This document shows positions 1 to 10,875 of a DNA stretch of 64,000 nucleotides, in pieces; the first letter of the stretch is position 1, and the number at the start of each line of letters is the position of its first letter. Below the pieces are notes generated by a model. It saw only the letters and a program-made list of their open reading frames with translations, ran no database searches and was not told the DNA's origin. The translations under genes were made by a program, and so were the position numbers. Origin of the DNA: Amyloporia xantha (Eukaryota > Basidiomycota > Agaricomycetes > Polyporales > Adustoporiaceae); contig JAYKKR010000020.1 in the NCBI GenBank assembly GCA_036971615.1, positions 620,001 to 684,000 on the forward strand, read 5' to 3'.

Positions 1-405
1 GCTCGCTAAGAATTACAACGGAAGCTTGCAAAACAAACCTATACCGCATCACCAGACATACATATCAGCAGGGAAAGGACGGTGATCGGCATCGACGATA
101 CAGATGAAGACACGAGGGAATGGACGAGGGCCGCTGCACATCCTAGAAATCGTTCAAGATTCCTGGAAGCGCTGTCGTCTTCCGCGCTTTTAAGTGGTGG
201 TAATGCAGCCGGGTGACCCATACACACGGATTCGGTTCGAGTCCATTTGACATGCCGAAACAGGTTCACGAGACTGTGGTCCTCTTCAGAGTCCCCAAGA
301 TGATCGTGCGCAACGTTTGGCGGGTCGACATCTACTCGCGAGTCGCGACAGCCTAGGACAGCCTGAGGCTCTCGTTCGTGCACCTCTCAGGCGCCAGGTC
401 CCAAA

Positions 406-508
406 CATGCGCAACGCGAAAATCAATATACGCAACGCGAAAAGCAAACATGCGCAACGCGAAAATCAACATACGCAACGCGAAAATCAACATGCGCAAC
501 GCGAAGTA
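406..508. repeat. 21-bp minisatellite, about 5 copies
   Basis: About five head-to-tail copies of a 21-base unit with core GCGCAACGCGAAAATC, varying at a few positions. Short reading frames across it are by-products of the repeat. No gene was recognised in 1-405. Confidence 0.85.
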
Positions 509-769
509 CGCAGGCGCCCGCTCGTAGCTGTAGCCACACTGTTTTTCAATATCCATTCAACGGCAAAGATTTGCCCGGTGGTGTAGTCGCATAACACCCC
601 GTCCATCCCAACCTCTCAATCGTCATGTACCTGCAATTGCTCATTGTAAACCCTACCGTATCCTATGCAGTATATAATACATGTCGTAAATTCGACCCGC
701 TGGGCGGAAAATCATGAATAGAATGCACCCGATATAGAGCGTCGCACCCTGGCTAGGACTTAAGTCAAC

Positions 770-1079
770 TAGGACCGGTCTGAAAGGTGCACCCCTCAGC
801 AGCCGGCAAAGCCGTCTCTCTGGGGCCGCTGGCGTTTGCAGGGAGCCTAAGACCCCGCGAAGACGCCCATGTTGGGAGGAAATGCATTATGCACACGACC
901 GGCCCGTCGATACGGATTACCGGAAGTAGTGTGGGACTCTCACCCACTAAAACCCCCCGCGGCAGGATTTGGATGGTAAACCGCCCAGGACGGGCTCGAA
1001 CCTGCGACACACTGACATGATCAGTTGCCACAAGCTGAGGCTTGTTGGTGATGCTGCCACCGCACCACCGCCGCCCCGT
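770..1079 (-). mobile_element. possible tRNA-derived SINE (head at about 974-1075)
   Basis: On the minus strand a box-A-like segment (TGGTGCGGTGG) is followed about 60 bases later by a good box B (GGTTCGAGCCC), the layout of an internal RNA polymerase III promoter. A D-arm-like GGTG...CACC stem and an ACAAG/CTTGT stem are visible. The acceptor and T stems pair poorly, so this is not a working tRNA gene. A unique stretch follows downstream on the minus strand, as in a tRNA-derived SINE. The 3' end, tail and target duplication could not be fixed, and no second copy lies in the window. Confidence 0.35.
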
Positions 1080-2323
1080 GTCCGTCTGCTGTTAGTCACT
1101 AGAAACACACAGAAAGTTCGTTTTCATCCATAGTGGTTTGCGCTAGGCTGCCGACCCTATTTGACGGTTCATCTAGTATTCATGCGACGGCGTGTAATCA
1201 CTGTAGTGTGAAGAGTCAGCTCCATGATCGTCGTCGAGGCCACGCATCGACACTCACTGCATGTAGCTGAGTAAAAGTGGATATAACTCTGTGGGAGTTG
1301 GGTGTATACGGATCCTATCTGACTTCAGTCGCACTGGCGGTTAGACTATTCTCGACAAGATGCGAATGTAATATGCGCGCCGCACCGTGTTGACCTGACG
1401 GGAACAGCTTATATGTCGTCCTCCTGTTAACGCGGGCTATTTCGGAGATAGTCTCTGCCAAATAACAGACCTTGTCTGTGCCGAGCTTAATTTATGCCTA
1501 GACAGTTGTAATCTGCGAACGGAAGAAGCTTGAGGCGTTCATGCAAATTGAATAGACGTCTACTCGCATGATTTCCTATTGATCTTGCGGTGTCGGAAGA
1601 AATGGGTTGGGAGCGAGGCGTTTGATATTTTCGCCCTGCGTTGACAGGTGCGGCTAACAAGTTAAAGTTACCTAGCCTCTCGGGCGATTTTTCGCTCTTC
1701 CGTCGATATCCTGGAAACTACGTTCATTCACTTTGGTCCTGTCACCATTGAAAAAAGCGACGTTCAGTGACCTCGCGAGGGAGTCTCGCAGTGTCTACGT
1801 ACCTTATTGAAATGCCCTCCGCGAGAATGCCCACGCGATGACCTGTTATCTGCCAGGAGTGATTAAATGAGGATGATTAAGCACAGGGAAAGCGCACGGA
1901 GTGACGCTAATCGGCGACGAAAGCGATATGACTTGAAGTTCTCGAGGTTGCGAGGTTGGACGGTAGAAGACCAATGACATTGCGTCGACGCGATTAGGAC
2001 CGGTGGGGCCTGAGGACGAACCGGAGGGAAACTTGCGCACAAATGCTTACAGCGGCGAGATTTGCCACTTCGCAAACTGAGAAGGTCAAGGTGCATGCAG
2101 GTGAGTGGCGAGAGGTCGTTGTCGCACTCGGAGGCAATCCAAGGCTCAAGCTATTGACCAGGAATCGAACGGTGCAGTTGGTGCCTCGTGCTAGGCGGAT
2201 TTAGGCGCGCGAGGATAAGCAGTGCTTGGAACGCGTGTACCTTTGCACAGCGACTCGACTTGACTTCGTCCTTACACAAAGACGTACCATCTCTTGCCAA
2301 TATCGCTTTCGCATCTCGTATCC
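1080..2323. other. no recognisable gene
   Basis: Only short overlapping frames without recognisable motifs. The last few hundred bases should hold the promoter and 5' leader of the NACHT-WD40 gene; no clear TATA box was seen. Confidence 0.5.
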
Positions 2324-5300
2324 ATGGCTGAACAAGAACAACCGTCCAAACGTTCGACCAGCTTTTTCGGTCGCCGGCTCGGGACTACCTCTCGAACTCC
2401 ACAGCGGGGTCGATCTCTCGGCCCCTCGCGCGGGCGGGAGCCCATCGTAAACGCATCCGCGACATCGGCTGGTCCAATCGTTCAGTCCGGGACCTCTCAT
2501 CGCGCTCCTAGCCCCGCTCATTCTGCGATCACCAATTTATCCGGGAGCGGACAACGCGATTCGCGTAGCCAATCCGAATCATCCAGGCCCGACCCATCCG
2601 CGATGTCCCCTGGATTGTCCCCCAATATCACAACCTCAGGACACCGTTCTCGTAGCGCTAGATTCGTAGGACATTTCAAGGGCATGGTTCACCCTGATCG
2701 CCGTGGTTCTTCTGTGCCGCCCACACTAGGACCAACGGGAGACACATCAGTGACATCTGGTCAATCGACCGTTCAGTCTAGAAAGCCAGATCATGTCTCT
2801 ACCCCGACTGCGTCTCTGGACCAGAGCGGAGCATCTGCTGAGCAATTATCACGAGGCCGCCAAATCCGCTCGCTAATATTCCCCCGAACTCCCAGTCACG
2901 GCGTGCTATTTGATTCACTTGCCAACAGCCTGAAAGTGATCGAGAAATTCTCTGAACCAGTGAAACCCCTGCAGGCTGCTGTCAGTGCTGCATCCATTGT
3001 TGTTGAGGGCATTCAGGTAGGTACACAGGTATTCAATAAGTCACTGATATTGACATCAAATCTTCCAACAGAAAACAAGGGATGCTGGTGCTGACTTTGG
3101 TCAACTCTTGGCCACTCTCATAAGTCTCAATGAAACATTGAAGTCTGAGTCTGGTGCCCTCTCACCTACTGTTCATGATTCTTTGATGCAAATGTCAAAG
3201 TAAGTACTTGGAACTGTTGAACAATGAGAAAATAACTGAAATCTTAATCTAGTGCAATTGAAGAGAAGATCACAGAAATCGAGAAAAAACAAGGCCGTGG
3301 TGCCCTCAGGCGATTCTTCACTGCGACCAGTGATGTGGAGGATGTTATGCGAGACTTCCGGGGAATAGATGAAGCAATGAAGGTTTTCACAGTAAGAATT
3401 TATCCTCTTATTCTGGGAATAGAAAAACTTAGGCATTTATGATTTATAGACAGGCATATCACTTGCAACTCACACAGCTGTTATCAAACACCTGAACTAT
3501 AGTATGTGTCCATTTATAATGTCATATACAATCTTACTAATGTAACCACTAGCCATACTTGACAAGCTAGGATATGTGAAAGGGTCAGAAGTTGGCCATG
3601 GGGATCGTGCACAATGCATGGAAAAAACTCGAGTTGCACTGCTGAAGGATATTCAGTCTTGGGCAACTGATAAATTCAGTCAGCCAGTCTTCTGGCTCAA
3701 TGGGATGGCTGGTACAGGCAAAACAACTGTCACAGAGACTTTTGCCCTCTGGCTGCAGAAACAGGGTTCACTTGGAGCCAGTTTTTACTGTTCTAGAAAT
3801 TCTGCAGATCTCAAGAATGTCAAGAAGATATTGCCTTCTCTGGCTTATGGCTTGGCCCATATCATGCATGGCTTTCAGGCTCCTCTCATCAAAACAATTG
3901 AAGCTGAGCCAGACCCTATTCATCTTTCCCTCAGCGCACAGTTCACCTCTCTTCTATTGAAGCCTGCAAAGGAAGCATCTAGCACAAATCCAATGACTCC
4001 ACTTGTTATTGTGATTGATGCTCTTGATGAATGTGAAAATGCAGACTCAATCAAGGACTTGTTGGGCATTTTTTTGCAAAATGCAGCCAGCCTTCCTTTC
4101 AAGATTTTTGTTGCAAGCCGTCCAGAACCTCGTATTCAAGATGCCTTCTCAGATAATCCCCACTATCACCAGATTCTAAAGCTTCATGAAGTCCCAGATG
4201 TCAATGCAGATATCAGGCTCTACATGATTGCCCAGCTAGGCAACATATCACAGCTCAAAAGTGCATATGATCAGTGGCCTCAGGAAGTCAAAACCCTGAT
4301 TGAGCATGCTGGCAATCTTTTCATTTATGCCTCCACAATCTGCAAATACATCAATGATCCTAACACTGATCCTTGGAAGAGAATCCAAACTCTGGCCCAC
4401 TCCACCTCACAGCTGGCAACTAAATCCATTGATCAAATCTATGCACTTGTTTTGAGTGAAGCTTTTGTTGGATTGGAGGATTTTGAGATATTGGATAGGC
4501 TCAAGTTGCTTGGATCCATTGTCTGTGCATATGAGCCACTATCCATAAGTGGTCATGCAAAATTGCTGGGCATGGAGGAGAGTTATGCCTCTAGGTCTTT
4601 AAGAGCCCTTCACTCTGTTATACAAGTGCCAGACAGTGATAGTGGGGTCATCTTCCCATATCATGCATCATTTCCCGACTACTTGACAGATTCCAAGCGA
4701 TCAGAAGGCAGGCCATGGGCTATAGATATTGCAGATGCACATCATCATTTCACAGCCAGATGTCTTCAAACAATGACATCAGAGTTGCACTTCAACATTA
4801 CCCAAGTTCCTAGCTCACACAAGAGCAATAAAGATCAGAAATCCTCTATCAAAATTCCTGGGCATGTGGTCTATCCATGCTTACATTGGGCAAATCACTT
4901 GCTGTCTTCATCAGACCAGAATCAGTTGCTTGCAAACATCAAGGACTTCTTATGCAACAAATTCTTATATTGGCTAGAGGTGATGAGTGTTTTGGAAAAA
5001 GTGGATTATACAAGTGGTATGCTTAGAAGTATTGTTGAGGTAAGTTAGACTCACAATAAACATTATTCATACTGAAAGGTTGTTTAGCTATCAGACACCC
5101 TTGCAGATCTAGCAGAGTGGATCACTCCTTGCTGCAAGTTTATCATCAAGTATCATGAACCAATACAGCACAGTGCTCCTCACATATATCTTTCTGCCCT
5201 ACCATGGATAAACCCAGAATCACCCATTTCACAACATTTTCAGCATTTCTATAAGACTTTGACATATGAGTCTTCATCACCTATTAGGGATGAGGAGCTT

Positions 5301-5918
5301 CCAATTCTTGTGTTGAGGGGTCACACAGATGGGATCTGCTCTGTTGCATTCTCTTCAGATGGAAAGCAGATTGTCTCTGGCTCTGGTGACAACACTATCC
5401 GAGTATGGGATGCTCAGACAGGGCAGACCATTGGTCAGCCACTGCAGGGTCACACAGACTCAGTCAACTCTGTTGCATTCTCTCCAGATGGCAAGCAGAT
5501 TGTCTCTGGCTCTGATGACAACACCATCCGAGTGTGGGATGCTCAGACAGGACAGACCATTGGCCAGCCACTGCAGGGTCACACAGGTTTAGTCCACTCT
5601 GTTGCATTCTCTCCAGATGGCAAGCAGATTGTCTCTGGCTCTCGTGACAACACCATCCGAGTGTGGGATGCTCAGACAGGACAGACCATTGGTCAGCCAC
5701 TGCAGGGTCACACAGGTTCAGTCAAATCTGTTGCATTCTCTCCAGATGGCAAGCAGATTGTCTCTGGCTCTTATGATGCCACCATCCGAGTGTGGGATGC
5801 TCAGACAGGACAGACCATTGGTCAGCCACTGCAGGGTCACACCAGTTGGGTCATCTCTGTTGCATTCTCTCCAGATGGCAAGCAGATTGTCTCTGGCTCT
5901 GGTGACAGCACCATTTGA
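2324..5918 (+). CDS. NACHT-WD40 NLR-like protein, truncated by an in-frame stop
   Basis: Fungal NLR-like protein. The family acts as cytosolic NTP-dependent sensors, several in non-self (heterokaryon) recognition. Exons 2324-3016, 3072-3199, 3253-3391, 3450-3501, 3553-5039 and 5088 onward keep one frame; introns are 48-58 bases with GT..AG ends. Residues 1-231 are Ser/Arg/Pro-rich. Residues about 232-345 are helical and may be a HeLo/MLKL-like bundle (inference). Walker A GMAGTGKTT starts near residue 388 and Walker B LVIVIDALDE near 487. WD repeats start at 5319. A TGA at 5916-5918 stands where sister repeats have CGA (Arg), ending the product at 1,109 residues within repeat 5; full length would be about 1,337. 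The start is the first in-frame ATG; the frame upstream opens with TTG only. Confidence 0.9.
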
Positions 5919-6221
5919 GTGTGGGATGCTCAGACAGGACACATCATTTGCCAGCCACTGCAGGGTCACACAGGTTCAGTCCACTCTGTTGCATTCTCTC
6001 CAGATGGCAAGCAGATTGTCTCTGGCTCTTATGATGACACCATCCGAGTGTGGGATTCTCAGACAGGACAGACCATTGGCCAGCCACTGCAGGGTCACAC
6101 AGACTCAGTCACCTCTGTTGCATTCTCTTCAGATGGAAAGCAGATTGTCTCTGGCTCTGATGACAACACTATCCGAGTATGGGATGCTCAGACAGGACAG
6201 ACTATGGGTCAGCCACTGGAG
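5319..6221 (+). repeat. seven tandem 129-bp WD40 repeats
   Basis: Seven in-phase copies of a 43-residue WD repeat (5319-5447, 5448-5576, 5577-5705, 5706-5834, 5835-5963, 5964-6092, 6093-6221), followed by a degenerate half repeat. DNA identity between units is very high. Variation is concentrated at a few codons just after GHT and after SGS, the surface positions that are variable and under diversifying selection in known NWD families (established for Podospora HET proteins). Such arrays evolve by unequal exchange, so copy number probably differs between strains. Confidence 0.95.
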
Positions 6222-6605
6222 AGTCACACAGATATAGCAAATCCTGTTCCATCCTCTCCAGTGGATAAGCTGGCAATGTCTTGCCCTTTGAATCCCCAAT
6301 TCTCAATTCAGACAATCCCAACTCATTTCTCTGCCTGGAGAAATATTTTATGGTCTCCTCTATTTTCATGCAATAAGCCTGACACCAGTAATTTCTCAGC
6401 TGTGAGAATCAATGGTGCTGGCTGGATTGTTGGCCCCAATAATGAGCTTATTTTCTGGGTTCCTTCCAATATCAGAATGGGACTCATCTGGCCAGGTTGC
6501 AATATAATTTGTGGTGTTCCATTCATTGTGGAGGTGGATTTGGCAGACTTTGTTCATGGAGAGCTGTGGAATGAATGCTATGTCTCTTCTAAAAATATCA
6601 TCTAG
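5919..6605 (+). pseudogene. untranslated C-terminal part of the NACHT-WD40 gene
   Basis: Directly after the TGA at 5916 the frame stays open to 6605: the rest of repeat 5, repeats 6 and 7, and a tail of about 125 residues. The end of the tail (WIVGPNNELIFWVPSNIR) is a segment commonly seen at the C terminus of agaricomycete NACHT-WD40 proteins. No frameshift is needed, so one C-to-T change separates this allele from a full-length one. Readthrough or RNA editing cannot be excluded. Confidence 0.8.
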
Positions 6606-7470
6606 ATGCTTGTAATGTATGTGTGTGTACTGTATCATGATATCTATCTGCTTCTCTTTAGCACTCAGGTGCAAGTTGAACCTGTCACAAAGAGCCTTTA
6701 AGTCTTTACCTTGGATCAAATTGTACTAATTCCAATGAATTGTATAACCTACAACTTGTGTTGATTTTTGGCAACTGTCAACTGAGCTATGGAAAAGGTT
6801 CTACAGGTATATTAGAGGAATTCCAGATTATAAGTCATGGATGAACATATACTAAACTGGTCCCATTCACATGCACATTTCAAGTTTCTCTGTTTACAGG
6901 AATCCTAATATTGATCCGCTGGCAGATTGGCAAACCAACACCAGCCTTAACCTCAGGGAGCTCAAGATAGCATTGATACTCCAGAAATAGATAGACAAGA
7001 TTTACTTATTATCTGATCCATATCCTTTCCATTGAGCAAATCTGAACTTCTATCATGTTGTAACTGAATAATGACAACACATAATGGGCATGCATCACTT
7101 TCAGAAGATTGCCTATCAAAAGAATGTATATGAAAAGAATGCAAACCAATAATTTCCAATATAAATACTAGTCACACTGCCTCTGCACTCCAATTGTCCA
7201 ATTATTGCAGGAACAACCTACATACAGTGTAATGCAGGAGGTCATTCTTGAAGTGACCAACTACCAATAATGCCCATTGACTTCAACACAATATCTTCCT
7301 TGCCATCCCTATTTCTAATGACAAAAATTTGGTCATCAGATATCCATACAAGTTCCACAAGGAGATGAAAACATCAGAGCCACCATGACCGAGAAAGTGG
7401 GAGATAACACTGATACAGAGAATCACTTGCACCCTTCCAAGCCACTATATGCAAGTCAGTGCTGGTGCAG
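6606..7470. other. AT-rich 3' flank, no recognisable gene
   Basis: More AT-rich than its surroundings, with no frame longer than about 100 codons and no family motif. It should hold the 3' UTR and terminator of the NACHT-WD40 gene. Its right end is where the unexpressed tail of the FAD oxidase gene (minus strand) would continue. Confidence 0.4.
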
Positions 7471-7475
7471 CCATC

Positions 7476-8045
7476 TGTCGCGACTTAGAGTCAAGCGACA
7501 GGGGAAGAACAAACCTAAACGGCCGAGGGCGTTCGACTAGGTCTTATTGAAGCGATGACGAGCTATGCTCAAGTCTAAGGCTAGGGACAAGATAAAATAA
7601 GTGTAAGTAATGGTAAGTATGTACAGGCAAGCTTGGCTTACCTAGGGACAAGAGGTCGAAACTGAAGTCCCCAGGCAGAGGCGTACTACTTATATACTAC
7701 AAGAGTTCAGGGCAGGCTATCTACATGGTCCGTGCGCAGGTGGTCTGTGCGCAGCCTGAGTAAGCAGGCTATGAGTCATAAGTGATGTTGTGAGCGGAGC
7801 CCGGCGGGGCCCGAGGTCGGCCGGCACCGTGCTTAAGTAAACGTCCGTAAAGGGAAGGCGGGACGGAGTCCGTGGGAAGGGAACATGTGACCTGTAATGG
7901 TCGACGCGTCTAAATCCATGAACAAGGAGCTTGCGATGTGTACAGTAGAATGGCCGTTCGAATAAGAGGGGAAAATAACGATGAGTAAAAGGAGAAAATC
8001 GTCCGTATATAGAAAGGAAGAAACGCTCGATGTCAACTCGTGACA
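7476..8045. mobile_element. solo LTR, 570 bp, flanked by CCATC target duplication
   Basis: One end reads TGTCGCGAC and the other, on the opposite strand, TGTCACGAG, so the element has the 5'-TG...CA-3' ends of an LTR with a short inverted repeat. The five bases CCATC sit directly on both sides (7471-7475 and 8046-8050), a 5-bp target duplication. There is no internal coding region and no second LTR, so this is a solo LTR left by recombination. TATA-like stretches occur on both strands, so orientation is undecided. It differs in sequence from the 1.49-kb gypsy LTRs at 9072 and 19975. It lies in the last exon or 3' UTR of the FAD oxidase gene. Confidence 0.85.
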
Positions 8046-9071
8046 CCATCTGAGTATGCAAACAAATACACACCACACTGCCCACAGTCCAAGAGACCAG
8101 AGGGATTACTGTAAAGAGGCATCAGTAACAGGTTAAATGAATGAGCCAAAAGTATTCACTATTTCTGCTCGATAGAAAGGAGTTGCTCATAGTTGTCTCC
8201 TCAATAAGAATATGTATGATTGGGCTCATATACATCACTTTTATTCTGTATAGGATGTCATCAGCATCACTTATCTGTATCACATCAGAATCTCACACCC
8301 GCAGAGTATGCCCCACTTCTGGGCGTAATGTTGCGGAGTGTTTGAATATGTTCAGTTACCATCTGATACTGCTCCGAGATGTAGTCTGTAGTGCTATTCC
8401 ATAACCACCCCGAATGAACAGAGAGCTGCAGGAGTGGAGATTAGCGAAAGCGGATACCCGACGGCTGGGTAACATACACGCCACAGCGAATTCCGCCACT
8501 GGCATGCAGGCGCAACACTCGTCGCTCCTTCGGTGTAATTAGACAAGAACGGTAGCACGACGCCGAAATACGGGCCTTGCGAACGGTAGGACATTCGCAA
8601 TCGTGTTCGATAGCGTCTCGCGTCCTTCCTCCGTCTCGAACTGTGACGTCGTGATCAAACGTGTCACCAAGATGATTTCAGGACCGACACCCTGACGTGA
8701 CACGTACATATGAGTCCTGCGCACTGAGAGATGGTGCGAGTATCCTTACGGCCGCCGCGACTTGGAGCGTAACGTACTTGTCGAAGAAGGCGAGGTACGA
8801 CGGCGCCTCTTCAATGACGGCCGTCCCGCCTTGAGCGAGGGCGAAATCGGCCGTAGCCTGCATGGACGTGGCAGCTTCTGTAAAGGCGAGCGAGGGGTTA
8901 ACAAAGATGGTCGTAGGACCCTGTTTACACAGTACGCGTCAGGACGCGATGAGGATGCGGTGCTGAAAAAGGAGAACACACGACAATGTGTCCACCCCCG
9001 CCCCCGCCTGGTCGCCCACTTGTTCGTCTCATTCACGCGCAGCCCGTACATACCAATCGGGGAGATTGCGT
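8046..9071 (-). pseudogene. FAD-linked oxidase gene, 3' half (interrupted copy)
   Basis: C-terminal half of a berberine-bridge/PCMH-type FAD-linked oxidase; the 5' half lies at 21,469-22,930 beyond a retrotransposon. Read right to left in short exons it shows, in family order, GPTTIFVNPSLAF (about 8.93 kb), EEAPSYLAFFDKYV, then after an intron GVGPEIILVTRL and FETEEGRETL (about 8.65 kb), YTEGATSVAPA (about 8.5 kb), HIQTLRNITPRSGAY (about 8.33 kb), SDVYEPNH, DNYEQLLSIEQK and, after an intron at 8109-8159, YNPSGLLDCGQCG. A TGA at 8201-8203 stands where the family has a Trp codon, so this part carries its own nonsense mutation besides the insertions. The solo LTR cuts the end of the last exon. 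Confidence 0.85.
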
Positions 9072-9460
9072 TGTAAGGCTTGGTGCTCCTCCCGCTGTGC
9101 GATAAGCACACCTGGAAGGAACAGATCAATGAGTCGAAGGGGAAGGGGAGTGAAGACGTTCGCAGCGTCTGGCACGGAGGATGAGCAAGAGAGAAAAGAA
9201 TTGATTGAGCTAGAGACTCGTAGGTATATGGGGGATGCTCTATGTGTGCTATCCCAGTCAAGTCGCAGTCGCAGTCCTAAGTACGCAGTAGATATCCCGA
9301 ATCGCAGTAAAATGGGTCAAGCCGCTTGCTCGCCCTCTCGTAGAAGTAAAACGCAGTGTAGCTCCGCTGAGCAATAAAACCCGGTCGCGTGAAAATCAAA
9401 GTCCCAGTCGCAGCTCGTACCAGATGGTAGATGCCCCTTCCGCCTCGTCCCCCTTCCTCA

Positions 9461-9466
9461 TATATA
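9461..9466 (+). promoter_or_regulatory. TATA-like box for the LTR-encoded antisense gene
   Basis: TATATA about 140 bases before the ATG at 9603, followed by a long pyrimidine-rich leader (repeated CTCCCG motifs) typical of fungal 5' leaders. The same site occurs in the right LTR near 20,363. Promoter activity is inferred. Confidence 0.4.
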
Positions 9467-9602
9467 CCTCGTCCCGCGTGCGCTGCCACGTCACTTTCCC
9501 TCCCGCTTCCTCCCGCTACCTCCCGCTGCCTCCCCTCCGACTCTTCCCCTGACTTACTTATCCTCCTTCCGCGCGCTCTTCCCTCCCTTCGCCTCATTCG
9601 CC

Positions 9603-10402
9603 ATGTCTGAGCCTGCCGAACCCACCGACCCCATCGGTTCCCTCCACGTCCGCCGCTACCTCCTCCTCGTAGACGTGCTTCGCGCTGAATGCGTTGTGGA
9701 GCCTTCATTCCGCCCTTCCGATCCGGCTGCTTGGCTTGCCTGGGCGCACGGAGTGCGCTGGCTCCTGGTTTGTCCACCTTCTCTTTCACTTCTCTTCCCT
9801 TCCCCTCACGTCCCGTCCCGCAGCGCCTTGCCTATGAGGCTCGAGCCCAAGCCATAGCCGCGGGGAACCTCACGCTCCCTCCGCTCACTGCCTTCGTCAC
9901 CCTCCGCGAGCTCGTCCACTACATCGACTCGATCTTCCGCTCCTCCCTGAGCCATCGCGGTGCAGTCCCTTATCCTGGGATCGCCTGGAGCCCCGACGAG
10001 GTCCGCTCTAATGCGCAGCGGGACGAAGCTGGCACTCCGCCTCCCCTCCCGTTGTACACGGAAGAGGCCTTCTGGACCCCTCCCCGCGTCACCGAGGAAC
10101 GTACCGATGAGGCTTTGGAACGGCTCGAACTTATTGCCCGCCAGTTCTCGGACACTTTGGACCGTATGCGTCCCTATCCGCGGGCGTTCGAAGACTTAGA
10201 GCACTCGATCCGTGTCGCCGCTCATGCTCTGGGAGGGAGGGGAGGACGTCGGGAGGGAGGTCCCTCGCGGGCCCGTACCCCTGCGGAGGAGGATTTCCGT
10301 TACCACCGGGAGACTATTTATCGTCCCCGCGCCACCGCTCGTTCTCTGACGTCGGCGGGGAAGGGCCCGGCAGCTCCCATCGACTTGTCGACCGTAGATT
10401 AG
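9603..10402 (+). CDS. LTR-encoded antisense protein A (left copy), 247 aa
   Basis: Spliced gene lying wholly inside the LTR, opposite in direction to gag-pol. Exon 1 is 9603-9767 (55 codons). The intron 9768-9823 has GT..CAG ends. Exon 2 is 9824-10402. The product is an acidic/Arg-rich protein of 247 residues with no recognised enzyme motif. Exon 1 ends in a Trp-rich helix (DPAAWLAWAHGVRWLL), which also occurs in relatives B and C. Compared with the right LTR this copy has a one-base loss near 10325 and a one-base gain near 10370: the 15-or-so residues between differ, but frame and stop codon are kept. Function unknown; a regulatory or structural accessory protein is possible. Confidence 0.65.
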
Positions 10403-10562
10403 CGTTCCGTCCTGTAGTCGTTCCGTCCCGTAGTCGTTCCATTCGAATGCCATGCTTGCTTCCGCCGAGCTCCCTTGTCCCGCGTGACCACCTCTCCTTC
10501 GTTCCACTGTCTCGTCCTGCCCTACCGTCCGTTCATAGGGTAGCGCGTACCCATTCCTTACA

Positions 10563-10576
10563 CCCCCTACCCACTT
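10563..10576 (-). other. polypurine tract of the gypsy element
   Basis: On the minus strand the sequence just before the 3' LTR reads GTGGGTAGGGGG, a purine run at the position where plus-strand DNA synthesis is primed in LTR retroelements. It fixes the element's direction as right to left. Confidence 0.75.
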
Positions 10577-10875
10577 AAATTCCGACCGTCCTCGGTCGGT
10601 CCGCCGTCCTAATCCCCGAGCAAATCCCCGAGCCTTCAGGCTGTCCGATCATCGCAGATGCACGCGATCGGGCCGCGATCGCGTTAAGATCGATAGCGCT
10701 GGGGCACGCGCCCACCTCGAGGCGCCCTTGCCGCGCATCCCGCTCGTCCCGCAGAGGTCGCCAAACGAGGAGCACGGCACCCGCGTCCTCATTCCCAACA
10801 TCCCCTCCTTCCCTCCGACTTCGCCCACTTCCTCCCCAGCTCTCTTCCCCACCTCCACTCGCTTCCTCCACCACC

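Larger units (their letters stand above)
9072..10562 (-). repeat. left (3') LTR of the gypsy element, 1,491 bp
   Basis: Starts TGTAAGGCTTGG and ends ATTCCTTACA, a perfect 7-base inverted terminus. It differs from the right LTR by one extra G near 9230, one missing C near 10325, and one indel plus a neighbouring substitution near 10370. An LTR of 1.49 kb is long for a fungal gypsy element, in keeping with its carrying a whole gene. Confidence 0.95.

Noticed and set aside
974..1075. Functional tRNA gene on the minus strand
   Set aside because: A and B boxes are visible, but acceptor and T stems do not pair and the anticodon loop has the wrong size.
9277..9789. Minus-strand Arg/Gly-rich frame in the LTR (also 20,179-20,691)
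   Set aside because: It overlaps gene A and the GC-rich leader on the opposite strand; low-complexity shadow without motif.
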